A stretch of 64,000 bases of DNA from UBA1433 sp964581565 (lineage in GTDB: Bacteria > Bacillota > Clostridia > Eubacteriales > UBA1433): assembly GCA_964581565.1 (NCBI GenBank), contig CAZOOZ010000001.1:62001-126000 (forward strand), read 5' to 3'. Shown here one piece after another: positions 1 through 6,994 of the stretch. The notes beneath the pieces were generated by a model, which worked only from the letters and a program-made list of their open reading frames with translations, did no database searches and had not been told where the DNA came from. The translations under genes were made by a program, and so were the position numbers. Positions within the stretch are counted from its first letter, which is position 1. Each line of letters begins with the position of its first letter.

Positions 1-59
1 CAAATATTTTTATATCGGCATTCCATGCATTCATTACCGCCGATGATTACTACACTCAT
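1..59 (-). CDS. DUF2325-family protein, N-terminal fragment cut by window edge
   Basis: Only the first 19 codons are present. They read MSVVIIGG followed by a CxxC-like pair (NECMEC), which matches the start of DUF2325 proteins, small Clostridia and Bacillus proteins of unknown function often found with iron genes. The start is ATG at 59, preceded by AGGAG at 66-70. A long palindrome (67-96) overlaps that ribosome binding site, so expression is probably metal-controlled. The family call rests on 19 residues only. Confidence 0.6.
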   Translation of the reverse strand, partial: MSVVIIGGNECMECRYKNI

Positions 60-66
60 AATAAGC

Positions 67-96
67 TCCTTTGGTTAGTCAAGACTAACCAAAGGA
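67..96. promoter_or_regulatory. Putative metal-regulator box (GTTAG-N6-CTAAC)
   Basis: Perfect inverted repeat with 14-bp arms (TCCTTTGGTTAGTC) and a 2-nt spacer; the core GTTAG-N6-CTAAC lies at 74-89. The right arm, read on the minus strand, contains the ribosome binding site of the DUF2325 gene. A near-identical long-armed copy lies at 63524-63551 and shorter copies at 23644, 23695, 63325 and 63356. The symmetry resembles DtxR/MntR-family operators, but no such regulator is in the window. Confidence 0.65.
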
Positions 97-134
97 TATC
101 ATATTTTAAAATCAGGGTCAATAAGAAAATAAGT

Positions 135-968
135 TTATTTTGAAAACTTTCTTCGTCTGCTCAAAAATCCAAAGATAAAAAAAGTAAAATAGAGCAGAAT
201 ATTTACACATACCACACTTGCGCCCGCCGGAGTTGAAAGAATGTAAGAAAGGACAATTCCGGTAATAAAACATAATACCGATAAAATCGCCGAACAGATA
301 ACAACTCCGCGAAAGCTTTTAAAAACTTTCATAGAAGTAAGAGAAGGGAATATAATAAGGCTCGAAATCAGCAGTGCGCCCATAAGTCGCATTCCGATTA
401 CGATCGTGACCGCGGTAAGAAGTGCGAGCAGCATATTGTATAAGCTGGTTTTAATACCTGTAGCTTTTGCAAAGCTCTCATCAAAGGTAACGGCAAACAG
501 CTTGGAATAAAAAAATATATATAAAATGAACACGGTAATTGATAGGGCAATACTAAGTGCCACATCGGCTTTACTCATCGCGAGAATGCTGCCAAACATA
601 TAATTATAAATATCTATATTTATGCCCGATGTCACGGATATTGCCATAACCCCAATGGCAAGGGCGCTGGTGGAAATAAGTGCAATAGCCGCATCACCTT
701 TTATATTGCTGTTCTCACTTATTTTTAATAATAAAAAAGCGGCGATCATAACGACCGGAACAGATATTTGAAGTGGCGATGCATTCAGAGCGGTGGCTAC
801 TGCTAGTGCGCCAAAACCGACATGTGAAAGGCCGTCTCCTATCATGGAATATCGCTTCAACACCAAGCTCACACCAAGGAGTGAAGAACATAATGCTACC
901 AAAATGCCTACCACGACGGCACGCACCAAAAACGTGTATGACATCATTTCTATAAACAAATCAATCAT
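135..968 (-). CDS. znuB: Zinc ABC transporter permease (ZnuB/AdcB type)
   Basis: 277-residue hydrophobic protein of the ABC-3 metal permease family, with about seven to nine membrane segments. The conserved early stretch (LGVSLVLKRYSMIGDGLSHVGFGA, residues about 31-54) is typical of Znu/Mnt/Tro permeases. It forms the membrane channel of a Zn2+ importer with the ATPase at 961-1668 and the binding lipoprotein at 1670-2629. Its start overlaps the ATPase stop by 8 nt, so translation is coupled. Manganese specificity cannot be excluded for the permease alone. The His-rich binding protein and the Fur-family regulator in the operon favour zinc. Confidence 0.88.
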   Translation of the reverse strand: MIDLFIEMMSYTFLVRAVVVGILVALCSSLLGVSLVLKRYSMIGDGLSHVGFGALAVATALNASPLQISVPVVMIAAFLLLKISENSNIKGDAAIALISTSALAIGVMAISVTSGINIDIYNYMFGSILAMSKADVALSIALSITVFILYIFFYSKLFAVTFDESFAKATGIKTSLYNMLLALLTAVTIVIGMRLMGALLISSLIIFPSLTSMKVFKSFRGVVICSAILSVLCFITGIVLSYILSTPAGASVVCVNILLYFTFFIFGFLSRRRKFSK

Positions 969-1668
969 TATTTATTACTCCTAAAAATTGTTTGCCTGCC
1001 GGACTCTTTAAATAATCGGCAGTGCTGCCGAAGAAAACAGGATTATTTTGCAAATGCAAAATATGTGAAGCATATTTTACTGCGCTGGCTATGTCATGAG
1101 AAACCATAATAATCGTGATACCATCACTGTTAATCTGTTTAATCAGAGAATACAATTCGTTTGTGACAAGCGGATCGAGCCCGGCTGCCGGTTCGTCCAA
1201 AAGGAGTATTTTCTTTGTGGCGCAAAGCGCCCGCGCAAGCAAGACTCTTTGCTGCTGACCACCGGAAAGTTCTCGAAATGTTTGATTTTTTAATTCTGTA
1301 ATGCCAAGTTTTTCCATGGAAGAAGCAGCTTTATTTTTTTCTTTTTTTATATAAAATGGTCGCAACCCTCGCCCGTTTAAGCACCCCGAAAGCACGATTT
1401 CCCAAACGCTTGCAGGAAAATCACTCTGAGCATCTGATCGCTGCGGCAGGTAGCCAATTTCATTTTGCGTCAGATTTTCTCCGAAGATAACGCTGCCTTT
1501 GAGCGGACTTTTTAATGAAAGCAAAGCTTTTATGAGCGTGCTTTTACCTGAACCGTTTTCGCCAACGATACACAGATAATCACCGGCATTTACATAAAAA
1601 GAAAGCCCGGTTAAGACAATATTATTTTCATACGCTAAACTGATATTTTTACACGCAAGAAGCGCCAT
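961..1668 (-). CDS. znuC: Zinc ABC transporter ATP-binding protein
   Basis: 235-residue ABC ATPase that powers metal uptake at the inner face of the membrane. Walker A GENGSGKST (about residues 36-44), signature LSGGQQQRV, Walker B ILLLDEP and the switch His in VSHD are all present. Length is normal for ZnuC/AdcC. It lies between the lipoprotein gene (1-nt gap) and the permease gene (8-nt overlap). Together with the zur gene upstream this makes a four-gene operon read on the minus strand. Confidence 0.88.
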   Translation of the reverse strand: MALLACKNISLAYENNIVLTGLSFYVNAGDYLCIVGENGSGKSTLIKALLSLKSPLKGSVIFGENLTQNEIGYLPQRSDAQSDFPASVWEIVLSGCLNGRGLRPFYIKKEKNKAASSMEKLGITELKNQTFRELSGGQQQRVLLARALCATKKILLLDEPAAGLDPLVTNELYSLIKQINSDGITIIMVSHDIASAVKYASHILHLQNNPVFFGSTADYLKSPAGKQFLGVINND

Positions 1669-1669
1669 G

Positions 1670-2629
1670 TTAATCCATGGACTCCTTTAGTGTCGCGAGA
1701 TTCTGTTTCATGAGTGATAAATAAGTTGCGCCGTTTTCCAGTTCTTCTTTTGACACATTGTGGCAAGCGTGGAAAAGCGCAGTTTTTGTATTCGTAGCTT
1801 CGGCTATGCTGTCGGCGATTTGATGATTTGAAAATTCAATATAAAATATTGTGCCGATCTTTTCTTTTTTTACTTTATCAATCAAAAATGCAATGGTTGC
1901 AGCGCTTGCTTCTGTTTCATTCGAACAGCCGGGGAAAGCTGCGAAATATGGGAGGCTGTATTCATCTACAAAATATCTGAGCGGAAACCTATCTCCGAAA
2001 ATCAATGTTTTATTTTTGACGGTCGCAAAAAACTCGGCAAACTGGCTGTCGAGATCTTCAAGTTGAGAAATATAATCCAATGAATTTTGTTTATATAAAT
2101 CAGTATTTTGGGTATCAATCTCACAAATCGCATTTGTTATTGCCTGTGTAATCAATATGGCATTTTTTGGAGATGTCCAGACATGTTCGTCATATTCTTT
2201 TTCATGTTCTTCATCCTCTGTTCCTTCGTCGTGGTGTTCTTCTTCCATGCCGTCAACAGTTTCTTCTTCGACGATAGATACACAGTCCATTAGTCTGATG
2301 GTTTTTATCGGCGTATCCAGCGATAATAGTATATCATCAACCCATGCATCCGATTCTCCCCCTAAATAGATAAATAAATCAGCATCTTGAATTTTAATGA
2401 TATCTTGTGCCGATGGCTCATACGAATGACTTTCCGCGCCCGGTGGGAGGAGCATTTCAATTTCTGCGGAATTGCCGCAAATTTCTCTTGCGAAGTCATA
2501 AGGCGGAAAAATTGTGGCAACGATGGATATTTTTCCTGTATTGTTTTCGGCTTTAGAATTATCTGCACAACCTGTGAAAAAGCCAAATATGGTCACAAAA
2601 AACAGTATGATAATAATTATTTTTTTCAT
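1670..2629 (-). CDS. znuA: Zinc-binding lipoprotein ZnuA
   Basis: Solute-binding protein of the cluster A-I metal family, anchored outside the membrane. It has a lipobox ending in GC (FFTGC), and a typical N-terminal lobe (VATIFPPYDFAREI). An acidic, His-rich loop (HHDEGTEDEEHEKEYDEH) just before the ligand-bearing DEHVWTSP motif is the hallmark of zinc-specific ZnuA/AdcA. I chose the ATG at 2629 over the ATG at 2641 because GGAGA lies about 7 nt upstream of it. It delivers zinc to the permease and ATPase encoded directly downstream. Confidence 0.9.
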   Translation of the reverse strand: MKKIIIIILFFVTIFGFFTGCADNSKAENNTGKISIVATIFPPYDFAREICGNSAEIEMLLPPGAESHSYEPSAQDIIKIQDADLFIYLGGESDAWVDDILLSLDTPIKTIRLMDCVSIVEEETVDGMEEEHHDEGTEDEEHEKEYDEHVWTSPKNAILITQAITNAICEIDTQNTDLYKQNSLDYISQLEDLDSQFAEFFATVKNKTLIFGDRFPLRYFVDEYSLPYFAAFPGCSNETEASAATIAFLIDKVKKEKIGTIFYIEFSNHQIADSIAEATNTKTALFHACHNVSKEELENGATYLSLMKQNLATLKESMD

Positions 2630-2665
2630 AAAAGTCTCCATTGAGCAGTCGTTGATTTAATCGGG

Positions 2666-3064
2666 TTATTTGCAGTGTTCACATAGCCCATAAATAACAG
2701 TTTTTGAATTGTCTAAAGAAAAATTATGAATTTCTTTCATGTGGTTTTCTATTTGCATCATAAATGAACAATTTAAATGTACTAATTGACCGCATGATAA
2801 ACATTTTAAATGGATATGGCAATTTGCACATATATCATTGTCGCTGTACTGATAAAATGCGCCACCTCGGTTATCGGATATAAATTTTTTTAACTTATTT
2901 TCTTTCGTGAATTTTGAAAGATAACGATACACAGTTGCTTCGCCGAGTGGAAGAGCATCATTATTGATAATATCTTTGGCGCAAAAACATTCATCTGCAT
3001 GCGTTTTAAAAAAATTTAAAATAATATCTTTTTGTCGCGTGTGATATCTTTTTGTTTTATTCAT
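2666..3064 (-). CDS. zur: Fur-family regulator, probably Zur
   Basis: 132-residue Fur-family protein with N-terminal winged helix (HTRQKDIILNFFKTH; GEATVYRYLSKF) and a C-terminal dimerisation domain with two CxxC pairs (CLSC, CEHC) for the structural zinc. The central CHIHLKC motif supplies regulatory-site ligands. It is the first gene of the znu operon and its own start region is covered by a perfect palindrome (3072-3102), so autoregulation with zinc as co-repressor is likely. PerR is the main alternative; the context makes Zur the better call. Confidence 0.82.
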   Translation of the reverse strand: MNKTKRYHTRQKDIILNFFKTHADECFCAKDIINNDALPLGEATVYRYLSKFTKENKLKKFISDNRGGAFYQYSDNDICANCHIHLKCLSCGQLVHLNCSFMMQIENHMKEIHNFSLDNSKTVIYGLCEHCK

Positions 3065-3071
3065 AACAATT

Positions 3072-3102
3072 CTCCAAATTGATAGTAACTATCAATTTGG
3101 AG
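3072..3102. promoter_or_regulatory. Zur-type operator of the zur-znuACB operon
   Basis: Perfect palindrome with 14-bp arms (CTCCAAATTGATAG) around a TAA spacer. Read on the minus strand, the distal arm ends in TTTGGAG, which is the ribosome binding site of zur. Bound regulator would therefore sit across the start region. The same half-site (AAATTGATA/TATCAATTT) recurs at 5413-5436 with a 6-nt instead of a 5-nt gap. Confidence 0.75.
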
Positions 3103-3152
3103 TATAGCATATCGGCTTAATAATTTCAATAATAAATTTGGGCAAATAAAAA

Positions 3153-3209
3153 ACTTCTCAATATACATATTATTCATTCTTTTAGTGAACATATACGGTA
3201 TTGAGAAGT
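3153..3209. terminator. Possible terminator hairpin between zur and the ferritin-like gene
   Basis: Inverted repeat ACTTCTCAATA (3153-3163) and TATTGAGAAGT (3199-3209) with a 35-nt AT-rich loop. It lies just after the ferritin-like gene stop on the minus strand. The loop is long for an intrinsic terminator, so function is uncertain. Confidence 0.4.
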
Positions 3210-3227
3210 AATTACATTTTAAAAAAA

Positions 3228-3536
3228 TTATTTTTTACTCAATTTTTCTATTTCTTCTTCGACTTCTTCAGCGCCTTCTGCGTAGAATTCTTCTTCATCA
3301 GGAGCGAGTTCTCTTAAGAGTCTTAAAAATTCACCTGCATGAACTCTCTCTTCATCAGCGATATCTTTTAGTACTTCAATCGCCAATTCATTGTCTGTTG
3401 ATTCGGCAAGCTGCATATAGAGCTGAATAGCTTCGTATTCGGCAGCGATCATGAAGCGAATTGAGCGTATTAATTCGGTGTCTGTTAGTTTGCGATCTTT
3501 TGCAAGACCTGAAAACGGGGCAGAAAATTCTGGCAT
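3228..3536 (-). CDS. Ferritin-like (half-rubrerythrin) protein
   Basis: 102-residue helical protein with the carboxylate motifs of a di-iron site: AAEYEAIQLY in helix 1 and DEERVHAGEF (ExxH) in helix 2, then a very acidic tail. Half-size ferritin-like proteins of this kind dimerise to form one iron site, and relatives are encapsulin cargo or are fused to encapsulins in some archaea. No encapsulin gene is in the window. It follows the desulfoferrodoxin gene by 56 nt on the same strand with an AAGGAGG site, which points to iron storage or peroxide handling under oxygen stress. Confidence 0.8.
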   Translation of the reverse strand: MPEFSAPFSGLAKDRKLTDTELIRSIRFMIAAEYEAIQLYMQLAESTDNELAIEVLKDIADEERVHAGEFLRLLRELAPDEEEFYAEGAEEVEEEIEKLSKK

Positions 3537-3592
3537 TTAATGTTCCTCCTTCATATTTTATTTATCTTCAAAGAATACATTACTGCATCTTA

Positions 3593-3967
3593 CTATGCTT
3601 TCCACAAACCATGCAGATTACAGTATTCTCTTGCCATCAAAACTTCTTCATCCAAATAAAATCTAGCTTCGGGTGTATCGCCTGGATTTAAATATTTTCT
3701 ATAAATTTTATTTGCAGTGTGTATTTCAATCCATTCAATATGATGTTCATCTGTCATCGGATGTGCAACTTCTCCAACTTTAACAAGTACGCCGCCATCA
3801 ATTTTTTCAATAACCGGTACATGTTTTTCAAGTGCAGCATCAACAGTATTTTCTACCTGTAAGTTCATAGGTTGTCCACAACAAACCAATTCACCGACAC
3901 CTGTATGAAGCACTTCAACGATATTACCGCAAATTTGACACTTATAAACTTGTTTCAATTGAGTCAT
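3593..3967 (-). CDS. dfx: Desulfoferrodoxin (superoxide reductase)
   Basis: 124-residue two-domain superoxide reductase that reduces superoxide to peroxide in anaerobes. The N-terminal desulforedoxin-like iron centre has CQIC (residues 10-13) and the paired CC of LVCCGQP. The C-terminal neelaredoxin domain shows HPMTDEHHIEWIEI with the His ligands and CNLHG with the Cys and His ligands of the catalytic iron. Length is normal. It is co-directional with the ferritin-like gene downstream. Peroxide removal could pass to the Prx and rubrerythrin encoded near 62-63 kb. Confidence 0.93.
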   Translation of the reverse strand: MTQLKQVYKCQICGNIVEVLHTGVGELVCCGQPMNLQVENTVDAALEKHVPVIEKIDGGVLVKVGEVAHPMTDEHHIEWIEIHTANKIYRKYLNPGDTPEARFYLDEEVLMAREYCNLHGLWKA

Positions 3968-4270
3968 AATTAAACCTCCATAATTTTATTTTAAATTTTT
4001 GGCTTTAAAGCCTCGGAGAATATCCATAATATTATTGTCTTGTAAAGTAAACTACTAAAATAGAATGAATATCTCTTTTTGTCATTATAACATACAATTT
4101 AAAATAATTTAAAAGAAATCTGGTATATTTCTTTTGAGTATATAGAAAAAATTGTTGCATACAAATAAATAAGACTGTTATTATGGATTTTAAGCACAAC
4201 TCACAAGCAGAAAGAATTTTTGTAAATTATAGAATAAATAAAATTGTGGTCTGGAAGTTGAAGGGATCTT
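3968..4270. other. Divergent intergenic region (dfx / radical SAM)
   Basis: About 300 AT-rich bases between divergent genes. It holds a small palindrome GGCTTTAAAGCC at 4001-4012 in the dfx leader. A good sigma-A-like promoter for the plus-strand gene is present: TTGCAT at 4155-4160, an 18-nt spacer, TATTAT at 4179-4184. No coding potential is seen. Confidence 0.5.
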
Positions 4271-5374
4271 ATGAATAATAAATTAAATGATAGAGAGCTT
4301 ACAGAGTATTTAAGCACAGGGATAAAAAATATTATATCGGAAGTCTTAATGCACACAGTTAAAAATCCAAAAGAAACGCGATTTTTACTCAAATACAAAA
4401 TAAGCAGCAAAAAAGCGGAACAAAAAAGAAAAAAGCTGGAAAAGACCGGTCATCATATTCCTGCTTTTTTGATTTCAAGCATCACAAATTCCTGCAATCT
4501 TTTCTGTAAAGGATGCTATGCGAGAGAAAATGGAATTTGTGAACAGGAGAGCGGAGCGTCCTTGTTGACCGCTGACAATTGGGGTGGCATATTCAGCCAG
4601 GCAAAAGATCTTGGAATCGGTATAAATTTGCTTGCCGGGGGTGAGCCGCTCTACAGAAAAGATGTCATTATATTGGCGTCAAAAATGAAAGATATCCTTT
4701 TTCCGATTTTTACAAATGGCACTTTAATAGATAATTTTTATATCGATTTATTTGATGAAAACCGAAATTTGATCCCTGTTTTCAGTATAGAGGGCAATGA
4801 AAAAACAACAGATAAGCGCCGGGGGCCCGGTATTTATGAGTCGATATTGCAAAAAATGGATCAACTAAAAAACAGAAAAATTTTATTTGGTGCATCGGTT
4901 ACCGCAACAGTGGAAAATCTAAACGAAATTATATCGAATGCATTCATCGAAGCTTTGGCGAGATTTGGATGCAGATTGATTTTTTATATCGAATATGTTC
5001 CCATAGACGAGCAGACGCGTGAACTGGCGTTTTCACAAAAAGAACGGGATCAACTAAAAAAAGCGCTGGATAGCCTGAGAAAATTATATCCTTCCGTCTT
5101 GTTGTTATCTTTTCCGGGAGATGAGGAAGAGATGGGTGGCTGTCTCGCGGCAGGCAGAGGATTTTTTCATATTAACCCATTTGGAAAAGCAGAGGCATGT
5201 CCTTTTTCACCTTATTCCGACTGTAATTTAAAGTCCTATACCTTATTGGAAGCTTTGCAATCATCGTTTTTTAAAAAACTTAAACAAGAGGGGTTGACCG
5301 GTGGAGACCATGTGGGAGGATGCGCTTTATTTGAGCAGGAAGAAAAAGTTAAGGAACTGCTACGTAATATATAA
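4271..5374 (+). CDS. Radical SAM protein with SPASM-like C-terminus, function unknown
   Basis: 367 residues. The radical SAM cluster motif CX3CX2C is C75-C79-C82 (SCNLFCKGCYA), followed by a GGEPL SAM-binding motif. The C-terminal part has several cysteines (GGCLAAG, EACPFSPYSDC, GGCALF) suggesting an auxiliary iron-sulfur cluster of SPASM or twitch type. AAGGGA precedes the ATG. It lies upstream of the hydrogenase-maturation operon on the same strand but 256 nt away behind a separate promoter, so a link is only by position. The substrate is not evident. Confidence 0.75.
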   Translation: MNNKLNDRELTEYLSTGIKNIISEVLMHTVKNPKETRFLLKYKISSKKAEQKRKKLEKTGHHIPAFLISSITNSCNLFCKGCYARENGICEQESGASLLTADNWGGIFSQAKDLGIGINLLAGGEPLYRKDVIILASKMKDILFPIFTNGTLIDNFYIDLFDENRNLIPVFSIEGNEKTTDKRRGPGIYESILQKMDQLKNRKILFGASVTATVENLNEIISNAFIEALARFGCRLIFYIEYVPIDEQTRELAFSQKERDQLKKALDSLRKLYPSVLLLSFPGDEEEMGGCLAAGRGFFHINPFGKAEACPFSPYSDCNLKSYTLLEALQSSFFKKLKQEGLTGGDHVGGCALFEQEEKVKELLRNI

Positions 5375-5412
5375 AATGTTATATGCAGTTACAGATTGAA
5401 TACAGATCAAAG

Positions 5413-5436
5413 AAATTGATAAATTTCTATCAATTT
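5413..5436. promoter_or_regulatory. Dyad with Zur-like half-sites upstream of the hyd promoter
   Basis: AAATTGATA (5413-5421) and TATCAATTT (5428-5436) are perfect 9-bp arms with a 6-nt gap. The half-sites are identical to those of the znu operator at 3072-3102, where the gap is 5 nt. The site ends 4 nt before a -35 hexamer. The gap difference argues against simple equivalence. Confidence 0.45.
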
Positions 5437-5440
5437 AATA

Positions 5441-5469
5441 TTGATTTTTTTACTTCCCTATGTTATTAT
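5441..5469 (+). promoter_or_regulatory. Sigma-A-type promoter of the hydrogenase maturation operon
   Basis: TTGATT at 5441-5446 and TATTAT at 5464-5469 with a 17-nt spacer. It lies about 160 nt before the first gene of the operon and leaves a long leader. Confidence 0.5.
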
Positions 5470-5543
5470 AGTGACACTAAGCTGTAAGACTTTCTTGCAG
5501 TGAAGTTAACAAAATATTCATAACTGACACAAAGATTTTCTGA

Positions 5544-5608
5544 GTGAAAGGCCGATGAATGATATATTAATGTAATGTATGATTGCGCCTTTCACGGCGT
5601 ATTTTTTA
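5544..5608 (+). promoter_or_regulatory. Leader hairpin or attenuator before the hyd operon
   Basis: GTGAAAGGC (5544-5552) pairs with GCCTTTCAC (5587-5595), with a 34-nt AT-rich loop, followed by GGCG and a U-rich run. The position in a long 5' leader and the U-run suggest an attenuator or a protein/ligand-responsive element. No known riboswitch class was recognised. Confidence 0.4.
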
Positions 5609-5630
5609 TTTTCAGATATCAAGGTGAAAG

Positions 5631-5894
5631 ATGGAAACAAGAGTGGCGGTGATCGGAATTATTGTTGAAAACAATGATTCAATTGAAAAGTTAAACAATA
5701 TTTTACATCAATACGGTCAATATATTATCGGCAGAATGGGGATACCCTATCGCCAGAGAAAGGTGAATATTATCAGTATTGTGCTCGATGCTCCGCAGGA
5801 TATTATTAGTGCGGTGTCGGGTAAAATAGGCAAACTATCGGGCATCAGTGCAAAAACTGCATATTCTAATACTTATACGATACATGATCAATAA
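5631..5894 (+). CDS. TM1266-like [FeFe]-hydrogenase system putative regulator
   Basis: 87-residue protein of the TM1266/NikR-C-terminal-like fold (iron-only hydrogenase system regulator). The family is an ACT/ferredoxin-like small domain found almost always beside hydE-hydG-hydF. The start ETRVAVIGIIVEN and the central IIGRMGIPYRQRKVNIISIVLDA are characteristic. No DNA-binding helix-turn-helix is evident. AAGGTG precedes the ATG. It is the first gene of the operon and its end overlaps the hydE start (11 nt). Confidence 0.85.
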   Translation: METRVAVIGIIVENNDSIEKLNNILHQYGQYIIGRMGIPYRQRKVNIISIVLDAPQDIISAVSGKIGKLSGISAKTAYSNTYTIHDQ

Positions 5895-6942
5895 AGCAAA
5901 ACAATTAATCGATAAATTAGAGCAACAAAGATTGTTGACAAGAGAAGAATTCATTACGCTGCTTGAATGTGAATGCCATGAGGAAGAAGAGTATCTTTTT
6001 CAACAGGCGCGTGCAGTAAGAGATAGCGTGTATGGCAATAAGATTTATATACGCGGGCTCATCGAATTTACAAATTACTGCCGAAATGACTGCTTTTACT
6101 GCGGAATCCGCAAAAGTAATATCTATGCGCAAAGATACAGGCTAAGCAGCAAGCAAATTATTGACTGCTGCCGTATCGGCTATGAGCTGGGGTTTCGCAC
6201 ATTTGTGCTGCAGGGCGGGGAAGATAAATACTTTACAGATGAGAAAATGGTTGCAATCATTTCGTTAATCAAGAAAAATTATCCGGATTGCGCCGTTACA
6301 CTTTCTATCGGAGAGAGGAGCTATGACAGCTATAAAATGTTTTTCGATGCCGGAGCAGACAGATACCTGCTTCGTCATGAGACTGCAAATTTTGAACATT
6401 ACCATAAGCTGCATCCATCTAAATTGTTATTGAGCAGACGCATGGAGTGCCTGTTTCATTTAAAAGAGATCGGCTATCAGGTGGGATGCGGGTTTATGGT
6501 GGGCTCCCCTTATCAAACAAACGAGCATATCATCAATGATCTGTATTTTATGAGAGAATTTGAACCGCACATGGTGGGCATAGGCCCTTTTATACCACAC
6601 AGCCAGACGCCTTTTGCACAAAAAAGTGCAGGCACGTGCAAGCGAACATTAAAATTGCTGGCCATCATTCGCCTGATGCTGCCCGCTGTGCTGCTTCCGT
6701 CCACGACCGCGCTTGGAACCATTGATGCCAACGGACGACAAGACGGCATTTTGGCCGGAGCAAATGTAGTGATGCCAAATTTATCTCCACTGGATGTAAG
6801 AAAAAAATATATGCTTTATAATGACAAAATCTGCACGGGAGACGAAGCGGCTGAAGGATACTTAAATCTGGAAAAACAGATGGAGAACATAGGATATAGT
6901 GTCGTGGTCGACAGAGGCGACCATAAACATATATTAAAATAA
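5884..6942 (+). CDS. hydE: [FeFe]-hydrogenase maturase HydE (radical SAM)
   Basis: 352-residue radical SAM enzyme. The cluster motif is C66-C70-C73 (YCRNDCFYCG). HydE acts after HydG in building the di-iron subcluster of [FeFe]-hydrogenase, processing the HydG-derived iron-CO-CN complex. I chose the ATG at 5884, which overlaps the upstream stop within ATGATCAATAA. A GTG at 5848 is a longer alternative; neither has a clear ribosome binding site, as expected for coupled translation. Conserved blocks such as LQGGEDK and GCGFMVGSPYQT support the assignment over BioB or PylB. Confidence 0.92.
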   Translation: MINKAKQLIDKLEQQRLLTREEFITLLECECHEEEEYLFQQARAVRDSVYGNKIYIRGLIEFTNYCRNDCFYCGIRKSNIYAQRYRLSSKQIIDCCRIGYELGFRTFVLQGGEDKYFTDEKMVAIISLIKKNYPDCAVTLSIGERSYDSYKMFFDAGADRYLLRHETANFEHYHKLHPSKLLLSRRMECLFHLKEIGYQVGCGFMVGSPYQTNEHIINDLYFMREFEPHMVGIGPFIPHSQTPFAQKSAGTCKRTLKLLAIIRLMLPAVLLPSTTALGTIDANGRQDGILAGANVVMPNLSPLDVRKKYMLYNDKICTGDEAAEGYLNLEKQMENIGYSVVVDRGDHKHILK

Positions 6943-6994
6943 CGAATTCAACTAATGGGGCAGAGTGATCTAACCCAAAAGAAAGGAACTATTT

